DNA from: Agelaius tricolor
Taxonomy: Eukaryota > Chordata > Aves > Passeriformes > Icteridae
Length of the DNA stretch: 64,000 nucleotides
Reading direction: 5' to 3'
NCBI GenBank assembly: GCA_023055355.1
Contig: JALJCS010000001.1
Span: 72,705,381 to 72,769,380, forward strand
A program made the translations under genes and the position numbers. Positions 36,900 to 50,462 of the stretch are shown piece by piece. The notes under the pieces are model-generated. The model saw nothing but the letters and a program-made list of their open reading frames with translations. It had not been told where the DNA came from and did no database searches. Each line of letters begins with the position of its first letter. Within the stretch, counting starts at the first letter, position 1.

Positions 36900-39800
36900 T
36901 TGTCTGAGCTCGTGGCTTATTTTGAAGGGGAATAATAATTAGAACATGCTGCTCCCTTTCATCAGCTAGAAAGCTGATGTCACATATCAAAACCAATGTC
37001 ACTTTTCACTCTTATTCTTCCCTTTGCTCAAACAGCTACAGAAAGCTGGCTCTGTGTGTGTGTCTGTGTGTACAGGACCACACACAGCCACGACTCAGGC
37101 TTGGTGCTGAGAGCATTAAGGGTACATAGAATTGCAGTGTTTTTCACCAAGAGATTTAAGGAGTATGAACCATGGCAGCATCTTCACAAGACAGGAGAAG
37201 CTTTTATAAAGCAACCTCTTTTCGCACCAGTTTTTTTAAGCACTATAGACAAGGGTGAATTTCATTTAGCCTCACTGATTTAAGAATATTCAAGTGATTT
37301 AGGCAATCAGCAGCCTTTTTCTTTTGGATTCTCCCTTGTGAAGACTTCCCAGCTCTGTTAGCTATGATTGTACTAAATATCCTGTTACTATTATCCTTTT
37401 CATTTAAGACTGGAATAAGCACCATAAAGCATTTCAACCTCCTTACCATCTGTTATTTGCTCTCCATTCTCTCTTGTCTTTCCGTTGTGCCTTATACAGC
37501 TATGAAACATCTACTGCACCTACTGATGTTACCAGTTATGACTAAAGCAGCAGAATACATGCACAGGGCACAATGCCAAATTCATCCACCTCGGGTCGCT
37601 GGAGTCATGGTTTGTGCCTATAACCCTGGGAAGGGTTTGCTTCTCCCTGCTTGGCTGCAGGTGCTGACTAGACAAGTAGAAATATTTCTCAGGTCTTTGT
37701 TGGGAATCACTTACAACTCCTCTATAGCCTGCATTACATGTCAGGGTGAAGGAGACAATATTAATACCCCTTATGGGCGTAAAATTAGGAGTTACTAACT
37801 CATAAACATGTAAGAACATGCATCAGGCTCTTTGAGAATGGATACCATTATGCAAAAAATTAAATATTTATTGTTTAAAATGCTAGGGAAGTTTTTTGAA
37901 CACCATCAGGACTGTTTTTTAGGTGATCTGAATGAACCTCACTGTAGCTCCTGTTGGGCAAAGGGAACTGCTCAGGTTTTGCCCCAGCAGAGGATCTCAT
38001 CCATAAAGTCCTTGCTGAGTGATGCTGCCAGATACCCTGTGCATGGCCAGGGTCATTCTGCAGGAGCCAGAGCCCTGCTGCCACATGAGCAAAGTCTTTG
38101 TGGACAGTCACTGGGGACACAGGAGAGCAGAGGCTTCTATGAGATGCTATCTGTCCTGCTTCAAGATACATATTTCAGTGATCCTGAACAGAAAGCAGGA
38201 TCTTCAACCAATCTGTAATCACAAGTGTATTTCATATGAAACAGGGAGGGAAAAATCTTAAGAGATCTTATCTTTCCCCAATTAACTAAACATTTCCAGG
38301 GAGAGATTCAGCTCTAGATTCAGACACCTAAATGGGTTCATACAAGCCAAGTATTTACTTGTCAGCCAGACACGTGTAAACTCATGTTATAATTAAGGGA
38401 GATTTAGTCAACACACTTAACAGTCCCCAGGGCAATTTATAAGCTGAGAGGATGCACTGAGCACCAGGGGAAGCAGAGATTATCAATGTCCCCTTCTAGG
38501 CCAGAACTGTGAGCCATCAGCTCCTGGGAAATGGATTGTGTTCCTCAGACCATGCCTCACACCACAGCACACTAAGATGTCTACAACCATATGTCAATCC
38601 AAATTGGAGGGCATTAATTCTACCCTCTGGGGGGAATTTTTGTGTCCATTTGTCCTGGGTGTGTTTAGAAGGTTGATCAGGCTATGAGGAAGCCTAAGTG
38701 CTACCACTGGGTCAGTGTTGACTCTGAGGAATATGTGATCAACATGACCAGCTATACCTTGAGGCTGACCCTTTCAAGCCTTTCCCTAATAATCTGTTCA
38801 CATACAAGTTACTCCCATCTCCTGCAGGCCGGTGCTTCAGCAAATGAGACAACAAAAGCCTCTAGTGCTTTTTTTAATTCCTGACTGGTAGTTTGAGCGA
38901 GAATATTTACTTTGTTAAACTTTTGATGACATTTCTTCCCTACTGATTACATCAGTATTATGAATGCTTGCTTGCAAGTGGGCTTTGTTCTGGCATCTTC
39001 AGTTTCAGTTACAAAACCCACTTCACTATCACATTAAAAATAATCTTTTTATTCTCAAATCTCTAATCCAGTAAAATCCTCAAAAGTATTTTCCAAAAGG
39101 ACTCACATTTACTGCACAGACTTGGGCCACAACAGTACACAGTTAGATTTTAAAGGAAGTATGTCTCCTGCTACAGAGTCATATTTCCTGCTCCTTAAAT
39201 GCTCCACTGGAAAGCTCTCAAGATTTTTAACATTATTGAAATAATGCCTAAAGACGTCAAAATAATGTTTCCCTTATGCCCTATAATTCATCTGTCTCTC
39301 CAGTTTACTGTTCTCCCTACAAAGGCCCCTTTGTACTTTCTGCCTAGAGAAACAGGCTTCAGCTAGAAATACAAATACAGAAGGTAGATTACCCACATTA
39401 CTATAGGGTTTTGCTCCAAGAAAAGGGCTGCTGTTTCAGCCCTTTACGCATAATTGCAATAGTTTTCAAAACACTATGAAACACGAATAGATATGATTCT
39501 CATTGAAAGAGATTTATGTTGTCTCATAGGGATCCTCTGTCCAGACTCCCTTACGCTGTGCACTGTCCCAGTGTGAGAGCAAGAACATCCCTGGATGGAG
39601 GAAGCCATCAGAGGCAGATCTGAAGCAGAACCAAGTCCCCAGTGCATTAGATTCCTTCAAATGAGGACTGCACATGGTAATTAAAAAACACCTGGTTGTG
39701 GTCAGGTAACAAACTGCCCAGTGGGCCTTGCCAATGGTGACAGCTGGGGATATGGCATAGTGACCTTTCAAGCTGGCATGCTGGAAAGGCAACATGAGTG

Positions 39801-42109
39801 GTCCCTCCCTATCACCATCTCCAGCCCAAACCAGGCTTACCCCACAGCTCACCCAACCTGATATTCAAAATACTGCCATCTCTGAGTTGCCAAATGCAAG
39901 CCCAACAGGGAACTGGCTGATTTGTGGAAGCCAAAGCTGTTGGTACACTGCTTTGCCATTCTCAGAAGTAAGTATTTTTTTGCTAGATTTTCCCTGCTAC
40001 TTGCTAATGAAGGGACTTGCTTCGATATATTTAACCCGTGGGTATTACAAAGACACACTGTGTTTCAGCAAACTCCTGCACATTCCTACACCCAAGGTCA
40101 TATCCAAGCTCAACTAAGCTTTCTGCTGCGCTTGGAGTACTTACTAATCACCCACATTGACTTCTTGGAATTGCAATGCTGCCTTCAGATTAAACCCAAA
40201 GGCTTGGTAGCATGTCAGCCAACAGCCTCCTAATATCATGAGATAAACATGCAGCAGAAAATCTGGTTTGCAGGCATTGGGTTCAGCTGGTGGCTCGGTG
40301 GCAGGATGCCATATGCATAAATCTCATGCCCAGCAAGAAGGAAAGAGCAGCCCCTCTGTCTTCCTGCAATCAGGTTTCAACATGACATCTTTATGGCAGC
40401 ACAGCTGACTAAACACTGTAATGTCACCAGCGAGCGGCTGTCCTGTTCTCCTGTTTGCAAAGCAGCTCTCAGGTTGGTATTTCCAGAAGTAATATGATGA
40501 GAGGCTTTTAAATGCACAGGAAGATAAATCACTGATCCATCATATTTGGAATGTGCCTGATAAGGATTAAAAAAAGCCTCACTCTTACCATGCATTCTCT
40601 AGCTTGCTGACTAAACTCTATGAAATAACCCCTTGAAGTTCCCCCAGATGATACCAAGGGTAAGTGGTGTTTATTTTGCTTATGGGCAGTCACCTATTCA
40701 AACACAGCAAACAATGCCCCTCAAATGCACATTGCCAAAAACAAACCAGCTGCAGCTTCTCAGGAGCTTCATAGAACCAAGTAAACTTCTCTGTCCCTAC
40801 AATACACTGGCATGTGAATCCATGTGCCATAACTCTCTAAAATGCTTTTTGACTAGAATATAAAATGATTTTGTTTCTGGAGGTTGGTCCTGAATGCTGG
40901 GGCCACATGCAGCACAAGGCAAGGGAGCACTTGTGAGGAGCTGCTTGAGGATGTGGGTCTTTGTGAGGCCGTTGCTTCAGCAACAGCAAAGAAAGATTTG
41001 TAAAAAACAGAAAAATGTGTTGGAAAAGCCACAAATGAAGAGACTGATCAGACTGAGAGACAAGGGAGCTCCTCAAACCAATTAACTTCAGAGAAATAAT
41101 TCTGCAGATTTTCTGTCAAGGGTATCCCTTTAAAAAAAACTTAAAAGTTCAGTAGAGAGGGAATTTCAGGAGCTGCTTATGTCACCTGCATTCTCTTTGT
41201 TATTTAATGCAGTTTCTTCCTCCAATATATAGCTAAGGGCATGTTCCTGGACTGATTCCATTCTGCTGCTGCCTTTTCTTCTCCCTCTGTAAGCTCGTAT
41301 GGGAGCTGAGTGTCTGCAAAAGCTTCATTCAAATTGGAGCTCTTTGAGCAGCCCATCCCCAGGAAATCACAGGGGTTACTGCTCAACCTTGCATTTTTCA
41401 CTTTCAGAGAAATTGAAGCTTCTTGTACTTTCATTATGGCATCTTTCTGTATTTGTCTGCTCTTCCCACAAATGGATTTCAAAGCACCAGGATAGTGTGG
41501 GCTTTTCAAAGAAGCCTAATTGAAGTGTTACAGAGCGTTAGTGCCTAATTCACTTAGGCTCCCTTGGAAGCATCCTTTTTCATATTTATTCCAACATTCT
41601 TTCCTGAAACTTTATGCCCTTGAGTACATTGATTGATTAATTAATTTCTTATGATGAACTAAGTAATTTGTACATGCTGGTATTGGCCATCAGCTTCTAT
41701 CATTACCTCCTTGTCATCACAGAGCAGAGTTGGAATTGACATTGTTACCTGTCAGATTCTCCATTTTCCTGAAGCAAACTGCTCTTCTGCATGGAGGCTC
41801 TTTAAAATGTGCCTGAGAAATAAGGTATCTTCCACGTGCTCTCTCACAGTCACCAACCCTTTCTCCTCTGTAGCATCTTGCCTTCAAACTGCCACTCTCC
41901 ATCACTGCCAAAATATAGCTCATGGGCATTTGTAGCTTTTTTGACATAAATCCTCTTCTCCTTCTCTCCATCACTTTTCCTTACCCTCACTGACAGATAC
42001 AGAGCCTACAGGTGGGCTTTGTGTTAGACTAATTTGCCAAGTCTCAAATTCAACCCAGTGGTCCTTACTGTTGTTATTCCCATGCATCCTTCCAGGCAAA
42101 CCCCCTCCC

Positions 42110-42290
42110 TGGGGCTTCAAACACTTGTAGACATTTATCCCTCTTTAGCTGTCATTAGGCCAAGTCATGCATATTCACATCTTTTAATCTTTTTTTTTCT
42201 CACATCAGTTCCTTCAGTCTTTTAATCATTTGTGTTGCTCTTCTCTAAATTACCTCAAATTTGTCTACGCATCTCTGGTTCTCAGACACC
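42110..42290 (-). mobile_element. L3/CR1-like LINE fragment, minus orientation
   Basis: The segments cacttgtagacatttatccc, cagttccttcagtcttttaa, tcatttgtgttgctcttctc and taaattacctcaaatttgtc match the reverse-complemented 3' part of old CR1/L3 elements in the right order. It is short and highly diverged. Confidence 0.65.
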
Positions 42291-42494
42291 ATGAAGATGC
42301 TGTTTAGATAAATCTGCCTCTGAGGACTCAAGTTCATAAAAAGCTTGTTAATGCCTTTATGGAGGAGACATTCTGCATTGCTGCTGGTCACCAAGATTTT
42401 AAAGGTTTGGGAAAAGGGCACATGATGGTATTGTATTATATGGTAGAGATAATTCATGCTATTTATGTATAAAATATTGTAAAATCCAAGCTAT

Positions 42495-43077
42495 GTCTCT
42501 GACCACCCCGTCAGGGAGCAGAGCCTTATTTTTATTCAATTAGTTCCCGGACAACAAGTTAAAATAATATAATAATATCAAGCCAGTTAACATATGAATG
42601 GAACCTCCCTGGGCCACGATCGCTGACTTCCCTGGAATGTCCGGGCCACTCAAGAGTGATCTGCTCATCGGAGATTGCATCTACTACCGTGCCACCCTTT
42701 ACATGTGAATACTGACTTCTCCTGAGTGCTCTGACATCATCTGGACACCTGGAACTGGACTTTTGTCTACCCCTGCACATGTATGGCCCCGGTTCTGCAT
42801 GTGAAAGGACACAAAGGAACATTTGGTCATCTCTGCCGCAGGCAGAACAAACTGCCTTATATAAAAAAAAAAACTTATATAAAAGCTGGCTGCGAGAAGC
42901 AGTCGGGGTGAACCACAGGGGAGACTCTGACACTGTTGGTCTGATCCAGGTTCACCCAGCGCTGATCCCGGGGTTGACGCTGCCTTGGCTGTGGTGGTTG
43001 TTTTTTTTTCGAAATTCTGTTTTGCTGATGATCTAATAAATCTTTGCTAAATTTTCTTATAAATTTGGCTTCCGATT
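42495..43077 (+). mobile_element. Probable solo LTR of an endogenous retrovirus
   Basis: A block of roughly 580 bases has LTR architecture in plus orientation, antisense to KLHL29. It shows a CpG-rich left part (gaccaccccgtcagg, cacgatcgctgac, gtccgggcc) and two TATA boxes (tatataaa at 42858-42865 and 42876-42883). A GC-rich leader-like region follows (gctgcgagaagcagtcgggg). A poly(A) signal aataaa lies at 43035-43040, and then a T-rich, U5-like stretch. No gag, pol or env-like reading frame flanks it, so it would be a solo LTR. I could not fix the TG...CA termini or a target-site duplication, so the borders are approximate and the call is inferred from layout. Confidence 0.5.
42856..42883 (+). 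promoter_or_regulatory. Duplicated TATA box in the probable LTR
   Basis: The ten-base word cttatataaa occurs twice, at 42856-42865 and 42874-42883, 18 bases apart and separated by an A run. It lies about 150 bases before the aataaa at 43035, the usual distance for an LTR promoter and its poly(A) signal. Confidence 0.5.
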
Positions 43078-43081
43078 TGAT

Positions 43082-43117
43082 CATTTTTAACATTTTTGAC
43101 ATTTTTAACATTTTTGA
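43082..43117. repeat. 9-base tandem repeat, four alternating units
   Basis: The units catttttaa and catttttga alternate (43082-43090, 43091-43099, 43100-43108, 43109-43117), so this is equally an 18-base unit present twice. It lies at the right edge of the probable LTR and blurs that boundary. Confidence 0.85.
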
Positions 43118-43544
43118 TCATTTTATCCTTGCAGAGTGCTACTAAAGGTGGATGTCATTCAGCTGAGCCTCTTGTCCTTCATTCATCACTGCAGTATCTG
43201 CCTCTCTTCTAGCCCTTCTCTGGGCAACTTGTTCGAATATTTGCCCTCTCCTCATGTCTTGTCCCTCCTCACAGTGAGAGGGAAGCTTCATGCAATGGGG
43301 ACTCTGCCAGGCTTTCTGTCATTAATAAACATGGTAGTGTGTTTTTTTATCTCAGAGTAAACATACAAATTTGGACTTGGAAGAGAAAGTGGGAATGTTT
43401 GCAGTGAGCTTTGGGATGTCTATGGTTTGGACAGGCAGCAAATTACTATGCATCCAGCAACTTCCCATCCTTCCCATCCCATGTGGACGCTGGGCATGAC
43501 TCTGAGCAGCTTTGGCAGTCGTCAGTACCTGTGGACAGTGTGGC

Positions 43545-43690
43545 TCATTATCCACTGAATCCTCCCAACAGCCCTCATGGGAGACATCACTTCCCTCCAG
43601 CTTACAGGGTAAGAAATGGGAGCAGAAAGGTGAAACAACCTGCCCAAGGCCATGCAGAGAGCTGGGGGATGTGCCCAGGTGAAGACTGTG
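43545..43690 (+). repeat. MIR/L2-like remnant
   Basis: The stretch ccactgaatcctcccaacag, cagcttacagggtaagaaat, ggtgaaacaacctgcccaag and gccatgcagagagctggggg follows the MIR core-to-tail order (atcctcacaac..ttacagatgagg..taacttgcccaaggtcacacagct type). It is the best MIR-like match in the window, and still strongly diverged. Confidence 0.55.
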
Positions 43691-46600
43691 TGGGGCCTGG
43701 CAGAAATCTTTCCTTGTTTGGGCAGCTCAGACTGTGCTGGCTTCAGACAGCAAAGCCTCCATTATGCAATCTATTTTTTTGCATGAGTTTGCTGGAGTTG
43801 TAATAAGCTTATCAAGGGGATAACTGTTAGGATAAACCCTACAATCTCATCCATCAGTCAAGAAGAGAAATATATAGGAAAAAAAGAGTAGATTCAGCTT
43901 TCCCAGATGTGTCAGTCAATGCAGGCTCTGCACTCAGTGCCAGCAATCAGAAGGACTCCTGCAACCAGTGCTCTGTGTCCACTAGAAATTACCTACTAGT
44001 CCTGACCTCACCTCACAGGCTGCTTTTTCTGGCCAGACCAATTTTAAAATGCACTACCATCAGCAATAAGCCAGCTTCATAAATGTTACCATGTGAGCTG
44101 GGGCACTGCTCCAACATGCTAGGGGGATACAATTATTTACCAAATCCTGGTATAACACGTCACTCTCTGAACTGCCTCTTTGTCTTATGCAGATGATCAG
44201 CAACCCTTAAAGCACTGCTGTTCTCTCTTTGTAACAAGGCTCAGGTGCTGTCTTTTGTAATGCCACAGAGCACTTTTATGAGCACTGTTCATATGAGCAC
44301 AATGTGCACCATTAAACATCAGCCAGAGCACAGCTTTTCAACTTGCCTTCCAAGAAAATCCTGCTGCCTTCCCTGTCACTGCCCTCCAGCCTGGTGGGAA
44401 AGAATTAACAAAAGCAGAAACAGTCAGACATCTGAAGAAAAGCTTTTAGAACGGCAGAGGAGAGCAGGTAGACAGCAAAAACGCCTTTCCAGGAGAACAG
44501 GAGGCTCTGTTGAAAATCTCCTTCCCAGAGGCTTTCAGCAGGGGATCGGGCAGGAGGGAAGGCAGTGATGGATAAGTTGTTGTAAGAGCACGGCATGAGG
44601 CTGCAGTGGGGGAGCACAAGTGGTGAGATTTACTGTCCCCAGGCACTGCAGAGTGACACAAAGCCATTGCAGCACCAGGACTTCTGGAGAGCTGCAGCTG
44701 CCCTGGGGGCAGAGGGTGCTGATTCAGAGAGAAGCTCCTCTGTGGGGATGTCTCTGCTGAGAGAGCCCCTGCCAGGCTTGCCAGGGAAGATGGACATGCA
44801 GGTGAGATGAAGAGCACAGCCCTTTCCCGTTTGTGCCAGACCTCCACCTTTGGAAGAATCACCAAGGCAGGACTTGGAAGAAGCTGCCAAAGAGGCATTT
44901 TAGTTACCTGCTATTGGAGCTATTGAGAATAAAAATGTGACAATAGAGCCTGAACTGTCAAGGTAGAGGGAGATGGGGAGACAATGGAGCAAAGGGCTCT
45001 GGAAATCCATGCCTGGAAGGATTTAACTGCCAGCACAACTTCTGGGAGTGAGAAATAAAACCAGACCGGGTCACCTGAGGAGTGCAGTAGAGCTGGAGTG
45101 ATGTCTTGGGACTGCTGCAATTCATGGCATCCATCAACCCTCCCAGGACACCCCAACAGTCCTGGTGTCCTCCACCCCAAAGAGTCTAAAGGCAGCTCAT
45201 AGAATCTATCTCCAAAATGTGAATAAAATAAAAATATCCATGCACAGCTCCTGCAGGAAGGTTCATCCTGTGTTCAGTATTGCCACAGCTGCCCAGTTCT
45301 GCAAAGCTCTGAGTAGCCTGTGCATCTCACAGGAGCTTGGGCAGTTCTTGGCATGGTGGGCCGTGCTGCATATCATGCACAAATTTTTATTCATCATCAT
45401 CTTCATTAGAAATAAGATCTTTTCGGTCTATCTTCCCTCCTATGCACCATGGAAGATATTTGTTCCCAGGCTCTGAAAATGCAGAAGTCATTACTGTAAA
45501 GATGGTACTTTTCATGGTAAATGTGAACTCCTACTTTTAAAAAATAAGTACCTATTTAACTAAGAGCTTTATAATAGATCAAGCAGTGCACAGAGTACTA
45601 AGAAAAGTGAGAGCTACTATTTAAATAAACTAGCTTAGTGGTAGGATTGGGCAGGAAAATAGTTTCTTCTTGGAATCTTTAAGAGTAATTTATTCAAACC
45701 CCTTATCTCTGGATAAATACAAATTAAAAATTAAAAGCTCCTGTAAACTAATGCATGAAACTAAAGCACCACAGAGAAATTTGGAGAAGCAAATAGAACT
45801 GCCATCATAAACTACAAAAAGCACTTCAGAACCAGGGCAGAGGGCAAGGAAACTTGGGAATAGAAAAACCCCAGAAAAGCAACTCACTGCAACACGAAAG
45901 GAAGAGAGGAGGGGATGGCAGTGGTGGCAGCAAGAAAAACCACCGCTTAAAAAAACAAATTCCCAACATTGCCTCAGCAGGATGCAGAAGGAAATATTTA
46001 AAACCACAATTTTGAGAACATAGCCCAGACTGTCTGGTGAGTGACACCTTCTGTTGGCACCAGGCAAACAGGCTCCTGCCACAGGGCTCCTGAACTCCCT
46101 GGGAACAGTCCCTGAGGTTGTGTTAAGTTCAGAGTGGCACAGAGCCATCCAACTTCAAGCACTCAGGGAAACACTCTAAAACAGTGTGTTTTTCAAGGCC
46201 AGCAAGTGCCAAAAAGGCATGAATTTCAGTGAATCCATGGTTCTGTGTGAATGTTTTAGGCAATAATAACGTTGGGCAATGCTAAATGGCACTGCTGACA
46301 CATGGAGGAGGTGGTCAGAGCTGGGGTGGAACCCCAACACAGGACTGTCCTGCTGAGCCACAGCTCCTGGGCACACAGGGCAGCAGTGAGGCTCCAGGGG
46401 CTGCAGGCTCTGGCAGGACCAGGAGCTCAGCTGGTGAAACAGCACAGGCAGCAAGGCTTGGCCTGGCATGCAGAACCCCATTAAGGCATAAGTCCTTAAT
46501 GCCCTTATCCAGCAGCCTGGGGAGAGCAGGAATTACTATTTCTCCCACTTCAGAGGTGAGGTGAGGATGTGCAGCTGCTCTGGACCACATCCAATGACAC

Positions 46601-47438
46601 ATTTAACATCCAACTGCATGTTCAGGCGCTTGAATTCACATTTCAGTCAAGAAGGTACAGATTGTCACAATGTGGGACGGCATCAGCAACACGGCCAAGT
46701 GCCTCCCTGAGATACAGTGGGGTCCATGAGCAACTGTCCACCTTAAGACAGCCAAAACTGTGACTGGGTGTCAACAGAAACAACTCTGGCCTCCAAAGAA
46801 GGGGAAAACAATCTTCCCCTTATGGGGTCTGTGCAGAGAACTGGCCTCAAAATGGAGAGGTTTGGGGTTCAGACCACAGAGTTGACTCAAGGCAAGCAGC
46901 AGGTATTTAGATATCACCAGGGATGACTTCTGGTCCCAAGGACACTCACCAGCCTCCTCACTGTATCTAGCATTATATCGAGACAGCGGCAGGAAAGTTA
47001 CAGACTCAGTTTCTTTAGACAAGAGCAGACTGCATAACTCATATGGCAGAGGAAAGGCTAACTCTAATAAATACATAAAACTCAAGCAGCCAATAAACAT
47101 ACAGAATCTTTATTTTATGAACTGGAGTTATACTCATTTAGTATGTGGCATCAAAAGAAATACAGATTTTCTGACAGATTTTTTATTTCCTGCTGTTACT
47201 AAAATGCATCCCCTTAAAGCAGCATCTCACAAAACTGTAATTCTTCTCAATTTATCTCTGACTGAGCCTACAGTCAACAACTTTGCACCATGCATGTCAC
47301 AAATGAGATTTTCATTCTAAATGATCAGATGTAGGGATCAGATTTTGAAATTACATACATTTTGTGCATAGCCTGCATTCCCTTTGTCTTTTTTTTATCT
47401 GAACTGCCCATCCCATCTCCCACACACTCGTGTGGTTA

Positions 47439-47819
<381 letters not shown>

Positions 47820-49236
47820 TTATTAAAAGCAAGATTCACATTTGTTCCAAGATCATGAGAAAAATCAGTGTCATGGACAAACCTCCAACCCTAATTAATT
47901 TCAGGGAGTTAACTAGAAGCAGCACCCTGGGTTAATTTGGAATTGGGGATTAAAGTACAAAAGGTGAGTTGGAGATGGGGAGAGAAATGCACTTTCTGAG
48001 TTTGCTTTTTTGTGTAAGCCTCCACAAAGCACTGGGGAAACCTACTGACATAACAGTATCTGGGGCTTCCCAAGGGATGGGAACCCAGCCAAGAGACTGC
48101 TGCTGTTCCCACCGCCTACAATGTTGCTTTAAGGAGCAGCAAAGATGTAAACGCCAGTGCAGACACTTAAGAATATATGCAAACAGCACTAAGGACATTT
48201 CTGAGAATGCTGCAGTCACTTTATGATAATTTTTGCCCTGTTCAGCTACTAAGCTACTTCAAATAAAAAAAAAAAATTCCTCCCCCCTCTTTTTTTTTTT
48301 CAAAGGAACTTTGTTGCTGCTGAATGTGATGACATCCCTTATGCAAAACACAGATTATACTAACGCCTTCTGTTAAACGTTGTGTAGTGGGTTTCAAAGA
48401 AAATCATGCACAGTGGAGACAGCATTATCTCCTTCCCAGCAAACAGAAGCAGCAGCACAGTGTGTAGCTTTGCCTTAGAAGTGTGCTACACCATACATTT
48501 GACTGTATTTTTTTTTCTTTCCAGCTATTTTGAAGAAAAAACCCACCAATTTTAGACATTTATAAGAGGAACTCTCAGATTCTTTGCAGCTTTTGTTAAC
48601 CAAGCCACTAATAAGAAGAACATATTATTTTAAGATATAGAACTGAAAAAGAAGGAAGTAATAAGAGTGAGACTGCAATAGGTCACAAAGGCATGGGTAC
48701 CAGTGGCAGGCTCCAGTGCTGTCAGAGAAGTCAATCACATTTGGCAGTGTCATATCCTAGTGCACTGTGACAGAGCATTGGACAGGAATGTGCAATAGCC
48801 CCATATCTCTTCAAACAAAACTCTCATCAGATTGCTTCTGCTGGAAATGCTCAGGGATTCTTCCCTACACCCAGTGTCTGCCTTCATCAGATTGAAAACC
48901 TGCACACTATCTATATTTGGCTTTTAATAAAATGGGATTATGAACCACCTTTTCCTATTTTTTTTAAACCTGACATGAGAAAAGGAGTTTTGTGGGTTTG
49001 TTTTGCTTTCTTCCCCTCCCAACTCTTCTTATTTTCTTTTACAGATCCAGCAGACTCAAAACTAGGTTATCTCATTTTGCATCAGTTGATTGTATTGACT
49101 CCAAGGAGCCCATTTCCTCAAGCTGACTGCAGTAACAACACTGTTTGCTGTCAGTAGATTTTGTCACTCAAAGACTGCCCAGAGATGGGGTGTAAACTGA
49201 TAGCTATGAAGCCCAAAGGTACCAATTTTTTTTCTT

Positions 49237-49477
49237 GAAAAAAGGAAAGGAGAGGAGAGGAGAGGAGAGGAGAGGAGAGGAGAGGAGAGGAGAGGAGAGG
49301 AGAGGAGAGGAGAGGAGAGGAGAGGAGAGGAGAGGAGAGGAGAGGAGAGGAGAGGAGAGGAGAGGAGAAGAGAAAAGAAAAGAAGAGAAAAGAAAAGAAG
49401 AGAAAAGAAGAGAAAAGAAAAGAAAAGAAAAGAAAAGAAAAGAAAAGAAAAGAAAAGAAAAGAAAAGAAAAGAAAAG
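49237..49477. repeat. Pure purine pentanucleotide microsatellite, (AGAGG)n then (AAAAG)n
   Basis: A tract of 241 bases has no pyrimidine on the plus strand. From about 49251 to 49368 it is a near-perfect agagg repeat of about 23 units. From about 49369 to 49477 it changes to aaaag units with agaag interruptions at the join. The KLHL29 transcript therefore carries a 241-base polypyrimidine run about 1.46 kb before the acceptor at 47780. The compound structure suggests G-to-A conversion of units followed by expansion. Assembly length may be unreliable here. Confidence 0.95.
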
Positions 49478-49526
49478 CCCACAAAAAACCAAAAACCACA
49501 AAAACCCCCAAAAGACCAAAAACATC
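49478..49526. repeat. A/C-rich low-complexity stretch beside the purine tract
   Basis: The sequence cccacaaaaaaccaaaaacc and its continuation to about 49526 is almost entirely A and C, directly adjoining the purine microsatellite. Confidence 0.6.
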
Positions 49527-50462
49527 TTCCAGATTCCTTGCTTCTGTCTGCTGGCACAGTTTCATGGTGTACATACGGCTTGGGGAAGAGTAATCATCTA
49601 ACAGAGCCCAAAACTCTTATAATTTCTTGGCAAACTCTCAAGTCAAAGGCTAATCTGCCACTGTTCCACCTTATCCTCAGGGGTTAATAATGAAGGGAAT
49701 AATCAATTTGGACTCATTAAGCAGCACATCATGGTAAAGACTTTCAAGTCTTTCTCTTCAGAGGACTGGTTTTGCCTCTATCAGGAGAGATCCCCACAAC
49801 ATTTCCAGCTGAGCCTGTGGTGTGCAGCAGAAAAAACTGCTCACAACTGATTTCTTCTGATCTGGACAAGCTTCCCTAGCTCTAAGAACACTGGGTTCCT
49901 GATGCAGCCTGGTACACTGGTCCAAGCAGCTCTATCTTGGCCCCTGGAGCTTTACTCCCTCCTCTTCCCTGAGAAACCCCTCAGTGGCAGATTCCAGTGA
50001 TGCCCTTGTCTGGTTCAGGAACTGTTGTGAGGCCCTGAGGAGAGGGGTCCCAGGGAGATGTGGGATGTGGGATTAGGGGATGTGCAGGAGGCTGGTGTGC
50101 AGGTCACACTTCTCTGCACTTCCCTTCTGTGTGATGAGAACCACAGCAAGGTGGGCACAGCAACATCTGTTTAAGATGAGGACTGGCATGTGAACTAGAG
50201 AGATTCACTGCTGGGGAGGAAGACAGACCTTAGGACAACAGCTGTAGGTGATATGGAAAATCTCTATCCTATGAACATAAAGACACCACCTCATCCCCCC
50301 ATTTTTCAGTTCTGACTAAAACTTTGGCAGCAAGATTCGTTGTGTCTCAACTTCAGTTGTCGTGCAACTCTGCATTCACAATTTGTCCTGGTTTGAAATG
50401 TCAAACCATGACACAATTATATCCCTGCACACCCATAAACAAGCAATTCCAAGTAACAATTT

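Noticed and set aside
46480..46640. Possible MIR remnant (aattactatttctcccactt)
   Set aside because: Similarity is limited to a short core and is too weak to separate from chance.
49251..49477. Regular repetition reminiscent of an array such as CRISPR
   Set aside because: The period is 5 bases with no spacers, in a vertebrate intron; it is a microsatellite.
49151..49687. Long open frames in several registers over the purine tract (Lys/Glu/Arg-rich or Ser/Phe/Leu-rich)
   Set aside because: They are products of a 5-base repeat with no stop codons in any phase, and have no start context or domain content.
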